From Oscillospiraceae bacterium (GTDB lineage: Bacteria > Bacillota > Clostridia > Oscillospirales > Acutalibacteraceae): DNA of 6,605 bases. This document shows, piece by piece, positions 1 through 5,831 of this stretch. The DNA lies in assembly GCA_019417045.1 (NCBI GenBank), contig DXWE01000088.1, positions 1-6,605 on the forward strand. Reading direction: 5' to 3'. Position numbers and translations under genes: made by a program. The notes below the pieces were generated by a model. That model did no database searches, had not been told where the DNA came from, and saw only the letters and a program-made list of their open reading frames with translations. How positions within the stretch are numbered: position 1 is the stretch's first letter; each line of letters begins with the position of its first letter.

Positions 1-206
1 CCGCCGTAATCGTGCACCAGCGCGAAGGTGGGGCTGGAGACTTCTGCACAGAGACCCCGGCCGGCGGCCATGCCGCGCACAAACGCGGTCTTGCCGTGCC
101 CGAGCCCGCCGAGCAGCGCGACCACGCAGCCGCCGGACAGCGTCCGCGCGAACGCCTCCCCCGCCTGCTCGGTCTCCCCGGTCGAGCGCGTCACGATCTC
201 CCGCAT
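1..206 (-). CDS. tsaE: TsaE, tRNA threonylcarbamoyladenosine biosynthesis ATPase (partial, N-terminal 68 residues)
   Basis: TsaE is the small P-loop ATPase that works with TsaB and TsaD in the cytoplasm to make N6-threonylcarbamoyladenosine at position 37 of ANN-decoding tRNAs. The visible protein starts MREIVTRSTGETEQAGEAFA. It has a Walker A loop GGLGHGKT at about residues 33-40, followed by the family signature FVRGMA and then SSPTFALVHDY at about 56-66, which matches the SPTF.LV..Y block of TsaE. The usual form of the P-loop is GDLGAGKT, so Gly and His replace Asp and Ala here, while the Lys-Thr needed for nucleotide binding is present. The start at 206 is supported by a GGGGAGG ribosome binding site about 9 nt upstream. 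The gene runs off the left edge, so the Walker B region and C-terminus cannot be judged. It is divergent from the SEDS gene at 387. Family assignment is firm. Confidence 0.92.
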   Translation of the reverse strand, partial: MREIVTRSTGETEQAGEAFARTLSGGCVVALLGGLGHGKTAFVRGMAAGRGLCAEVSSPTFALVHDYG

Positions 207-265
207 CCGCTTCAGCCTCCCCGCCGTTTCGCACGATGGATCCCATCGTTCCGTATAATAAAATC

Positions 266-274
266 AGTATACCA
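266..274 (-). promoter_or_regulatory. Putative extended -10 promoter for tsaE
   Basis: On the minus strand this reads TGGTATACT: a TATACT -10 box (271 to 266) preceded by the TGn extension of an extended -10 promoter. No good -35 hexamer lies 16-18 nt upstream, which is tolerable for extended -10 promoters. Transcription would start near 259, leaving a leader of about 50 nt before the tsaE start at 206. The same nine bases occur upstream of ligA at 5832-5840. This is inferred from sequence only. Confidence 0.5.
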
Positions 275-303
275 TGTTTTTGTAAAAAATGGTACCCCAT
301 CCC

Positions 304-332
304 TTGAATCCACCGAAAAAAACCGGTATACT
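304..332 (+). promoter_or_regulatory. Sigma-A-type promoter for the SEDS operon
   Basis: A -35 box TTGAAT (304-309) and a -10 box TATACT (327-332) are separated by exactly 17 nt, close to the housekeeping consensus TTGACA-N17-TATAAT. Transcription should start near 339, giving a leader of about 48 nt that contains the ribosome binding site AAAGGAGG at 372-379. The spacer is A-rich and the surroundings are far more AT-rich than the genes. The promoter is correctly placed and oriented for the gene at 387. Confidence 0.75.
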
Positions 333-386
333 GGTATGAAAAGGAGAGCAGTCCGTCCATACTGATACCGGAAAGGAGGCGGCCGC

Positions 387-1538
387 ATGCGGGTGCTGCA
401 CAAACTGCGTTCCTCGCTCGGGTTCTACCTGAAACACACCGATACGCCCCTGCTGCTGCTCTGCCTCGCCGCCTCGGTATACAGCTGCCTGCTGATCTAC
501 TCGGCGGCGGTGACGGCGGAATCCGGCGCGCGGCTGTACCTCATGCAGATCGCCGCCTCGTCCCTCGGGCTCATTCTGGCAGTCATCCTCTCCAAAATCG
601 ATTACGAGGACATCGTCAAACTCTGGCCGGTGTGGGCGGGGATCGCGCTTGTGCTCGTGCTACTCACCTTCACCCCGCTCGGGGTCAATGTGGTCGGCAC
701 GGACGACACCGCCTGGCTGTCGATCTTCGGCGTCACGGTGCAGCCGGCGGAGCTGCTCAAAATCGCATTTATCATCACTTTCTCCAAGCATCTGAGTGTG
801 GTGAAGGCGCACATCAACCGGCTGACCACCGTGCTGCTGCTCTGCCTGCACGGCGGGCTGGCGGCGGGGCTGATCTTTTTGCAGGGAGACGACGGCACCG
901 CGCTCGTGTTTTTATGTATTTTTGTCTGTATGCTGTTCGCCTCGGGACTGCGCGCGCTGTATTTTCTGATCGCGGGTGCGGCGGGTGTGTGCGCGGTGCC
1001 GCTGGTCTTTTTATTGCTGGACGATCAGAAGCTCGGGCGGATCCTCGCGCTGATCCATCCCGATCAGTACCTCGAAAGCGAGGGATGGCAGCAGGCTCTC
1101 GGCCTCTCCGCCATGGGCACCGGCCAGCTGTGGGGTGTCGGGTACATGCAGGGCGGGGACCACATGCTCTTCTCCCGCGAGAGCGATTTCATCTTCACCG
1201 CGGCGGCGGAGGAATTCGGGTTTATCGGCGGGCTGCTGCTGCTGTGTATTCTGCTTGCCATCGTGCTGTGCATCCTGCGTGACGCGCGCCATGCCCGCGA
1301 TTATACGGGTACCATGCTGTGTACCGGCGTGATGGGGCTCATCGGGTTTCAGACGCTCATCAATCTCGGCATGGTGCTGCGTCTGCTGCCGGTGGTCGGG
1401 ATCACGCTGCCGTTCTTCAGCGCGGGCGCAAGCTCGGTCGGCTCGCTGTATCTCGGGATCGGGCTGGTGCTCAGCGTGCGCTATTCGAGCAGCACGCGCA
1501 ACCTGAGCAACAGCAGTACCCTGCGCCGGTGGCGGTGA
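387..1538 (+). CDS. SEDS-family peptidoglycan glycosyltransferase (FtsW/RodA/SpoVE type)
   Basis: SEDS proteins are polytopic membrane enzymes that polymerise lipid II into glycan strands, usually together with a class B penicillin-binding protein. The 383-residue product has the normal family length and about ten hydrophobic spans. Recognisable blocks are AWLSIFGVTVQPAELLK (109-125), GDDGTALVF (167-175, the PDLGTA block), ESDFIFTAAAEEFGFIGG (265-282) and NLGMVLRLLPVVG (326-338). Asp267 in SDFIF corresponds to the proposed catalytic Asp of RodA (Asp262 in E. coli, from memory of the literature). Two blocks deviate: PDLGTA is GDDGTA, and the usual SYGGSS near the C-terminus is SAGASS (345-350). 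The start is fixed by AAAGGAGG ending 7 nt upstream of the ATG. The sequence does not say whether it serves elongation, division or sporulation, and no PBP is adjacent. It leads a probable three-gene operon. Confidence 0.9.
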   Translation: MRVLHKLRSSLGFYLKHTDTPLLLLCLAASVYSCLLIYSAAVTAESGARLYLMQIAASSLGLILAVILSKIDYEDIVKLWPVWAGIALVLVLLTFTPLGVNVVGTDDTAWLSIFGVTVQPAELLKIAFIITFSKHLSVVKAHINRLTTVLLLCLHGGLAAGLIFLQGDDGTALVFLCIFVCMLFASGLRALYFLIAGAAGVCAVPLVFLLLDDQKLGRILALIHPDQYLESEGWQQALGLSAMGTGQLWGVGYMQGGDHMLFSRESDFIFTAAAEEFGFIGGLLLLCILLAIVLCILRDARHARDYTGTMLCTGVMGLIGFQTLINLGMVLRLLPVVGITLPFFSAGASSVGSLYLGIGLVLSVRYSSSTRNLSNSSTLRRWR

Positions 1539-1573
1539 GACCATCGGGGGGATTTCCAGCGTCAAAGAGGGGA

Positions 1574-2539
1574 ATGCCAGTGGGACGGGATCGTGTGGCC
1601 CGGCGGGTGGCCGAGCCGTGGCATGTGCGGACGGTCGATCACATCACCTATGGGCAGGTGGGAAACTATCTGGTCACGCTGGTGGCCGGCCAGCCATACC
1701 AGGTGGTCATCCATGCGCATATCGACACAGTCACCAGGACATCCATCGCCGAGTGGCTGGATTCCCGCGAAGTGCGACGCCGGTACCAGCTCAACGGGGC
1801 GCAGATCGAGGAGCTCTCCCTCTGGTTATCCTTTCGCAATAACTGGTGGGCTTCCGCCAAAATCCAGGAACTGGTGGAGCTGGTTATCAGCCGGCTGCAG
1901 GAGGCCGGCGCGACCGGTGTGGATTGCTGTTCGTACTGTATGCAGCCGTTTGCCTCTGAGGACAGCCGGACCGTTGAGGCGTTTTGCGGCGTGGCCTATG
2001 CCTGGCATCCGGACTGTGTGCTGGCGTTGCAACAGGAGATCCGCGAACGCGAGAAGGAGGAGCAAGCACAGCTCCCACCCGCCTGGCGCGGCCAAATCGG
2101 CGCCCTGCTCGGCACGATTGTCGGCGCGCTGCTCGGCGCGCTGATCCTCTGGTACCTCGGCGGATATGTGGGCGTCGCGGGGCTGCTGGCCGGTCTGCTG
2201 TGCTGCGGCCTTCCCGCGCTTGGGTACCGGCTGCTTGGCGGGCGCCGGCAAAGCAGGCTGGGATTCCGGAGTGTGGCGGCCGGAGCGGCGGCGGGATTGC
2301 TGCTCGCTCACAGTCTCGGCTGTCTGTTGCCGGTCGTGCAGTGGCTCCAGGTCTTCGGCGCTTTTTACGGCCGCACCTGGGCCGATGTCGGAGAGATCTG
2401 CCTGCAACGGCTACAGGCGGGCAACAATCTCGCTTTTCTGATCAGCAATCTCCTCACTTCCGTTTGCCTGTATGCCTACTTTCTGCTGGATCTCCATGCC
2501 AAAACATCCATAAAGGTGACTTTCACCCCCCTTTCCTGA
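1574..2539 (+). CDS. Putative zinc-site membrane protein, unknown function (paralogue 1)
   Basis: I do not recognise a named function. The 321-residue product has a soluble N-terminal domain (about 1-110), then Cys119-x2-Cys122 and His145-x2-Cys148, a spacing typical of a structural zinc site, with a further Cys at 118 and 138. A charged stretch rich in Glu and Arg (about 154-164) follows, then a hydrophobic Gly/Leu/Ala-rich region with about four membrane spans (roughly 174-195, 198-220, 233-256, 284-305). The gene at 2596 has the same architecture and shares the CxYCxQP motif, so the two look like diverged duplicates. It starts 35 nt after the SEDS stop with no terminator between, consistent with one operon. 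The start is uncertain: the purine-rich AAAGAGGGG (1564-1572) is very close to the ATG at 1574 but well spaced for GTG at 1580, which would shorten the protein by two residues. The zinc binding is inferred. Confidence 0.8.
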   Translation: MPVGRDRVARRVAEPWHVRTVDHITYGQVGNYLVTLVAGQPYQVVIHAHIDTVTRTSIAEWLDSREVRRRYQLNGAQIEELSLWLSFRNNWWASAKIQELVELVISRLQEAGATGVDCCSYCMQPFASEDSRTVEAFCGVAYAWHPDCVLALQQEIREREKEEQAQLPPAWRGQIGALLGTIVGALLGALILWYLGGYVGVAGLLAGLLCCGLPALGYRLLGGRRQSRLGFRSVAAGAAAGLLLAHSLGCLLPVVQWLQVFGAFYGRTWADVGEICLQRLQAGNNLAFLISNLLTSVCLYAYFLLDLHAKTSIKVTFTPLS

Positions 2540-2595
2540 ATGTGAATCTATTTTTTTGGGGGGTTCCATTCGACATTTTTCGCGGAGGTGATGGC

Positions 2596-3516
2596 ATGTC
2601 AACCCTGTCCATGCAGCGATGGGCCAGGCGGCACAAGCTGGCCCGGGAGGGAGACATGGCCCACGGCGAGGTCGAGGGGTATCTTCTCACCCTGTCGTTC
2701 GGTACGCGCCATATCCTGGCCGCCGTGGCAGCCCCTCTTTCCGCAAAATTCCGATCGGAGTTATCCGCATTTCTCTCGGATCCGGACACACAGGCGGCGT
2801 ATGGCCTGCTGGCCTTTTCCCACTCCCCGGCCTGCGTGCGGCTGCTGTTTTCAAGCAAACGGAACCGCGCGCCGGGAGCCCAGGCGCTGCTCTCCCGCCT
2901 GCTGTCGCTTCTGCGGGAGCACGGCTGCGTGGACAGCGGCCACTGCGCTTACTGCCGGCAGCCGCTCCCGGATTCTCCTATCTCCCGTCCGGAGATCGAC
3001 GGTGCGTGGTACCCCGCCCACCAACACTGCCAGTGGGAGCTGCGTATGCAGGAGGAGAAGGCGCGCGGGCTACGGCTCAACGAACCGCACTACGTCTGGG
3101 ATTTCCTATTCCATATGCTGGAAATCCCGCTGCTGTTCTGGCTGAATGCTGCACTGTACATCTGGCTGTTTTCTCAGCGGGAGGTCCCCCTCTCCTCCAC
3201 ATTCTGGATCTTCCCCCTCTCGTTTATCTCGAACCTGCGGTGGCTGTTCGGCAAGGGCGTGCGGGCGAAATCCTATCTCATCCTGTATGCGGGCACGCTC
3301 GTCGGCACGCTACTGACGTATGTGTCGGTGGCGGTTGCCATCGCAGCACGGCAATCGGGCCAGATCCTCGGTTTTCTACGTGCCTTGCCGGCTCTGCTGT
3401 TCGGCAAAACGCTGGGGTCCGCACTGCTGATCGTTCTCCTCTGGTGGGCGGTCGTCTTCGGCATTGCCTCGGCCGTCATCGCTCTCGTCCGGTTCTGGCA
3501 GCGGTTGCAGCCTTAA
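2596..3516 (+). CDS. Putative zinc-site membrane protein, unknown function (paralogue 2)
   Basis: The function is not recognised. The 306-residue protein matches its upstream neighbour in layout: an N-terminal domain containing HGEVEGYLLTLSFG (23-36), which parallels YGQVGNYLVTLVAG (26-39) of that neighbour; a putative zinc site formed by Cys117-x2-Cys120 and His142-x2-Cys145; a short charged segment (about 148-160); and about four hydrophobic spans (roughly 168-193, 199-216, 224-250, 272-299). The CxxC and HxxC pairs are 21 residues apart here and 22 in the neighbour. Sequence identity in the membrane half is not obvious, so duplication is old or the similarity is confined to the N-terminal half. 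The ATG at 2596 has a near-perfect GGAGGTGAT site, with GGAGG 7 nt upstream. It lies 56 nt after the previous stop and is the last gene of the plus-strand unit; the only plus-strand terminator with a T-tract lies about 230-270 nt further on. Confidence 0.82.
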   Translation: MSTLSMQRWARRHKLAREGDMAHGEVEGYLLTLSFGTRHILAAVAAPLSAKFRSELSAFLSDPDTQAAYGLLAFSHSPACVRLLFSSKRNRAPGAQALLSRLLSLLREHGCVDSGHCAYCRQPLPDSPISRPEIDGAWYPAHQHCQWELRMQEEKARGLRLNEPHYVWDFLFHMLEIPLLFWLNAALYIWLFSQREVPLSSTFWIFPLSFISNLRWLFGKGVRAKSYLILYAGTLVGTLLTYVSVAVAIAARQSGQILGFLRALPALLFGKTLGSALLIVLLWWAVVFGIASAVIALVRFWQRLQP

Positions 3517-3550
3517 AAAACGGCCCCGGCGGGAATATCCGCCGGGGCCG
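3515..3550 (-). terminator. Intrinsic terminator for the minus-strand ligA transcript
   Basis: A 12-bp perfect GC-rich stem (3521-3532 with 3539-3550), loop of six, is followed on the minus strand by six T residues (the A-run 3515-3520 on the plus strand). On the plus strand the hairpin is followed by CCTCAGC, not a T-tract, so it should be inefficient for transcripts leaving the gene that ends at 3516. It lies about 260 nt beyond the ligA stop, and no other hairpin nearer ligA has a minus-strand T-tract. Confidence 0.75.
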
Positions 3551-3553
3551 CCT
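3521..3553. repeat. 33-bp direct repeat with internal dyad, copy 1
   Basis: These 33 bases are identical to 3750-3782. The unit is itself a palindrome with a GAATAT loop and is the core of the terminator hairpins on both sides. The bases flanking the two copies differ (A before and C after here; G before and T after in copy 2), so the repeat boundaries are sharp. The two copies bracket 196 bp containing four further inverted repeats. Confidence 0.9.
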
Positions 3554-3600
3554 CAGCTTGTCAGAGAAGTCACGCAATGCGTGGCTTCTCTGACAAGCTG
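3554..3600. repeat. Long inverted repeat: 22-bp hairpin with 3-nt loop
   Basis: The arms 3554-3569 and 3585-3600 are perfectly complementary over 16 bp. A T/G position (3570, 3584) and a further 5 bp (3571-3575 with 3579-3583) extend the stem to a loop of only AAT. On the plus-strand RNA the T/G position is a wobble pair. It begins directly after the first 33-bp repeat. Neither side has a T-tract, so it is not a conventional terminator. It could act as an RNA 3' structure or be part of a short palindromic repeat element. Confidence 0.9.
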
Positions 3601-3604
3601 CATA

Positions 3605-3642
3605 CGAAAGTGGGGCAAATCACCCCATTTGCCCCACTTTCG
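3605..3642. repeat. Inverted repeat: 16-bp perfect hairpin
   Basis: The arms 3605-3620 and 3627-3642 are perfectly complementary, with a CACCCC loop. The stem begins 4 nt after the previous hairpin. It has no adjacent T-tract on either strand. Confidence 0.9.
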
Positions 3643-3658
3643 GCCGCCTGATGGCGGC
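3643..3658. repeat. Short inverted repeat: 6-bp stem, TGAT loop
   Basis: GCCGCC (3643-3648) and GGCGGC (3653-3658) pair around TGAT. Alone this would be unremarkable in high-GC DNA, but it abuts the previous hairpin and continues the array. Confidence 0.55.
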
Positions 3659-3681
3659 TCCCTCCGCTTCGCTCGACGCGC

Positions 3682-3706
3682 AGGGGGAACCCGAATGGTT
3701 CCCCCT
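3682..3706. repeat. Inverted repeat: 10-bp perfect hairpin
   Basis: AGGGGGAACC (3682-3691) and GGTTCCCCCT (3697-3706) form a 10-bp stem with a CGAAT loop. It is the fifth hairpin of the cluster. The DNA following it up to 3745 is pyrimidine-rich and shows no obvious structure. Confidence 0.8.
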
Positions 3707-3745
3707 CCACACCTCCCCTTCCTTCCGATGCTTGGGGGACGTGCC

Positions 3746-3790
3746 AAGGCGGCCCCGGCGGGAATATCCGCCGGGGCCGCCTTTCTTTTT
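3746..3790 (+). terminator. Intrinsic terminator of the SEDS operon
   Basis: A 16-bp perfect GC-rich stem (3746-3761 with 3768-3783), loop GAATAT, is followed by a T-rich tract TTTCTTTTT (3782-3790), the form of a rho-independent terminator on the plus strand. It is the only plus-strand terminator found after the gene ending at 3516, implying a 3' untranslated region of about 270 nt. On the minus strand the hairpin is not followed by a T-run. Confidence 0.85.
3750..3782. repeat. 33-bp direct repeat with internal dyad, copy 2
   Basis: Identical to 3521-3553, offset by 229 bp. This copy carries four extra paired bases (AAGG at 3746-3749 with 3780-3783) that copy 1 lacks. Confidence 0.9.
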
Positions 3791-3811
3791 ATTGCAGCGT
3801 ATTATGACAGC

Positions 3812-5791
3812 TCATTGCAGCATTTCCCAAAAGGCCGCCTCATCGATCACGCGGATCCCGAGCTGTTCCGCCTTGGTCAGTTTGCTGCCGGCGTCCTCTC
3901 CCGCGAGCACCATCGTGGTCTTTTTGGAGACGCTGCCCGACACCCGGCCGCCCCGCTGTTCGATCATCGCGGCGGCCTGTTCCCGCCGCAGGGTGGGCAG
4001 CGTGCCGGTGAGCACAAAGGTCATGCCGGCAAACCGGTCATCTGCGCGCTCGGTGCGGCAGACCATGTTCACCCCGGCCTCCCGCAGCTTCTCGATAAAA
4101 TGGCGGGTCGCAGGCAGGGCGAAAAACCGCGCCGCGCTCTGCGCCATGATGTTGCCGAACCCGTCGATCGCGGCGATCTCCTCGGCACTGGCGGCAAGTA
4201 TCTCCTCCATACTCCCGAACCGCTCGGCGAGCAGCTTGGCCGCCTTCTCCCCAATGTGCCGGATGCCGAGCGCGTAGATCACGCGGTACAGGTCATTTTC
4301 CTTGGACTTTTCGATCGCCGCGATCAGGTTGTCGGCGGATTTCTCCCCCATCCGGTCGAGCGCGGCGACCGCATCCCTCTCCAGTGTGTACAGATCGTAC
4401 GCGGCGCGCACCATGCCGGTGTTCACCAGCTGCTCGAGCACTGCCGGGCCGAGTCCCTCAATATCCATCGCGTCCCGCGAGGCGAAATGGATGAGGTTTT
4501 GCAGCCGCTGTGCCGGGCACTCGGGGTTCTGGCAGCGCAGCGCGGCCTCCCCCTCCTCCCGGAACGCCTCGCCGCCGCAGGACGGGCACACATGCGGCAG
4601 CCGATACGGCTCGGACCCCGCCGCGTGCGCCACCACCCGCACCACCTCCGGGATGATCTCGCCCGCCTTGCGCAGCACCACCGTGTCGCCCAGCCGGATA
4701 TCCTTTTCCCGGATGAAATCCTCGTTGTGCAGCGTCGCACGGCTCACGGTGGTGCCGGCGAGCGTCACCGGCTCGAACACGCCGGTTGGGGTGAGCACCC
4801 CGGTGCGCCCGACGTTGACCGTCACGTCAATCAGGGTGGTCTGCTTCTCCTCCGGCGGGTACTTGAACGCGACCGCCCATTTGGGGAACTTGCTCGTGCT
4901 GCCGAGCGCCGCCCGGTCGCCGAAATCGTCCACCTTCACCACCGCGCCGTCGATGTCGAACGGCAGCGACCCGCGCAGCGAGCCGATCCGCTCCACCTCC
5001 GAGAGCACCTCTTCAAAATCCTCCGTGCGCCTGTAAAACGGGATGACCGGCAGTCCCCAGTCCCGCATCTGTTCGAGCGACTGCGCGTGGGAGGCGATGT
5101 CCGCCCCCTCGACGAGCTGCAGGTTGAACACAAACAGGTCGAGCGCGCGGGAACGCGTGACCGCCGGGTTTTTCTGCCGCAGCGACCCAGCCGCCGCATT
5201 GCGCGGATTCTTAAACGGGGTCTCCCCGTTCTCCTCCTGCGCCCGCACGAGCTTTGCAAAGCTCTCGTGCGGCATGTACACCTCGCCGCGCGCGATCACC
5301 CGCGCCACCGGCTCGCGCAGTTTTTTCGGGATCCGTTTGATCGTGCGCAGGTTTGCGGTCACATCCTCGCCGGTCAGCCCGTCGCCGCGGGTCGCGCCGC
5401 GCACGAACGCGCCGTCCCGGTACTCGATTGCGACCGACAGCCCGTCGATCTTCGGCTCCACCACATATGTCGGCCGCTCGACCGTCTCGCGCACCCGGCG
5501 GTCAAATTCCCGCAGCTCCTCGAGTGAAAACACATCCTGCAGGCTGCCGAGCGGCACCTCGTGCGTCACGGGCGTGAAGAGCTGGGACACCTCCCCGTGG
5601 ATCCGCTGGGTATACGAATCCGGCGTGATGAGCTCCGGGTACGCCGCCTCCAGCTCCCGCAGCTCCCGGGTGAGCGCGTCGAATTCGTCGTCCTCGATCT
5701 CGGGCGCGTCGTGATCGTAATAGAGACGGCTGTGGTGCTCGATTAACTCCCGCAGCGCCGCCACCCGCTGTTTTGCCTCCGAAAAGTCCAT
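3812..5791 (-). CDS. ligA: NAD+-dependent DNA ligase LigA
   Basis: LigA seals 3'-OH/5'-phosphate nicks during replication and repair using NAD+. The 659-residue protein is complete and near the family's usual length. The N-terminal domain Ia carries YYDHDAPEIEDDEFD (24-38). The adenylation domain has Lys114 in EPKIDGLSV, the AMP-accepting residue, and DGAVVK (281-286) with its conserved lysine. An OB domain with NVGRTGVLTPTG (325-336) follows. Next come the four-cysteine zinc finger (Cys402, Cys405, Cys420, Cys425), helix-hairpin-helix repeats (about 440-560, including GIRHIGEKAA at 509-518) and a C-terminal BRCT domain (about 586-659). The start at 5791 is chosen because AGGAGG (5803 to 5798) lies 6 nt upstream; an in-frame TTG at 5812 lies upstream of that site and is rejected. 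No key residue is missing. It faces the SEDS operon convergently across the hairpin cluster. Confidence 0.98.
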   Translation of the reverse strand: MDFSEAKQRVAALRELIEHHSRLYYDHDAPEIEDDEFDALTRELRELEAAYPELITPDSYTQRIHGEVSQLFTPVTHEVPLGSLQDVFSLEELREFDRRVRETVERPTYVVEPKIDGLSVAIEYRDGAFVRGATRGDGLTGEDVTANLRTIKRIPKKLREPVARVIARGEVYMPHESFAKLVRAQEENGETPFKNPRNAAAGSLRQKNPAVTRSRALDLFVFNLQLVEGADIASHAQSLEQMRDWGLPVIPFYRRTEDFEEVLSEVERIGSLRGSLPFDIDGAVVKVDDFGDRAALGSTSKFPKWAVAFKYPPEEKQTTLIDVTVNVGRTGVLTPTGVFEPVTLAGTTVSRATLHNEDFIREKDIRLGDTVVLRKAGEIIPEVVRVVAHAAGSEPYRLPHVCPSCGGEAFREEGEAALRCQNPECPAQRLQNLIHFASRDAMDIEGLGPAVLEQLVNTGMVRAAYDLYTLERDAVAALDRMGEKSADNLIAAIEKSKENDLYRVIYALGIRHIGEKAAKLLAERFGSMEEILAASAEEIAAIDGFGNIMAQSAARFFALPATRHFIEKLREAGVNMVCRTERADDRFAGMTFVLTGTLPTLRREQAAAMIEQRGGRVSGSVSKKTTMVLAGEDAGSKLTKAEQLGIRVIDEAAFWEMLQ

Positions 5792-5813
5792 ACCCGGCCT
5801 CCTGTGGTGCAAG

Positions 5814-5829
5814 ATTCCTCCAGAGGAAT
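5814..5829. repeat. 7-bp inverted repeat at the expected ligA transcription start
   Basis: ATTCCTC (5814-5820) and GAGGAAT (5823-5829) form a perfect 7-bp dyad around CA. It lies just downstream of the ligA -10 box, so it would overlap the start of transcription. It could be an operator or an RNA 5' structure, or chance. Confidence 0.45.
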
Positions 5830-5831
5830 AT

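Noticed and set aside
1319..1573. N-terminal extension of paralogue 1 back to 1319, overlapping the SEDS gene.
   Set aside because: The extension is out-of-frame SEDS coding sequence with shadow-like composition, and a purine-rich ribosome binding site sits just before 1574-1580.
1826..2407. A 193-codon minus-strand frame opposite paralogue 1.
   Set aside because: It is Gln/Arg/Ala-rich with no recognisable domain, consistent with the reverse of a Leu/Ala/Gly membrane-coding stretch.
2525..2564. ACCCCCC and GGGGGGT flanking a T-run between the two paralogues, as a possible attenuator or terminator.
   Set aside because: The stem is only 7 bp with a 26-nt loop, and the T-run lies inside the loop rather than after the stem, so it does not fit a terminator. 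It begins within the last codons of the upstream gene.
1984..2595. N-terminal extension of paralogue 2 back to 1984.
   Set aside because: It overlaps paralogue 1 in another frame, whereas 2596 has an excellent GGAGGTGAT site at the right spacing.
3553..3747. A 64-codon minus-strand frame across the hairpin cluster.
   Set aside because: Its sequence is dictated by the inverted repeats, it shows no protein family features, and I saw no convincing ribosome binding site. It looks like translated repeat DNA.
3517..3811. The hairpin cluster as a CRISPR array or integron attC site.
   Set aside because: The repeats occur twice only, with no regular spacers and no cas or integrase gene. The hairpins differ from one another in sequence, and I saw no attC core sites.
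3464..5527. A 687-codon plus-strand open frame antisense to ligA.
   Set aside because: It is the low-complexity Arg/His/Pro-rich shadow expected opposite a high-GC gene, crosses the terminator hairpins, and competes with a ligA that has every family motif intact.
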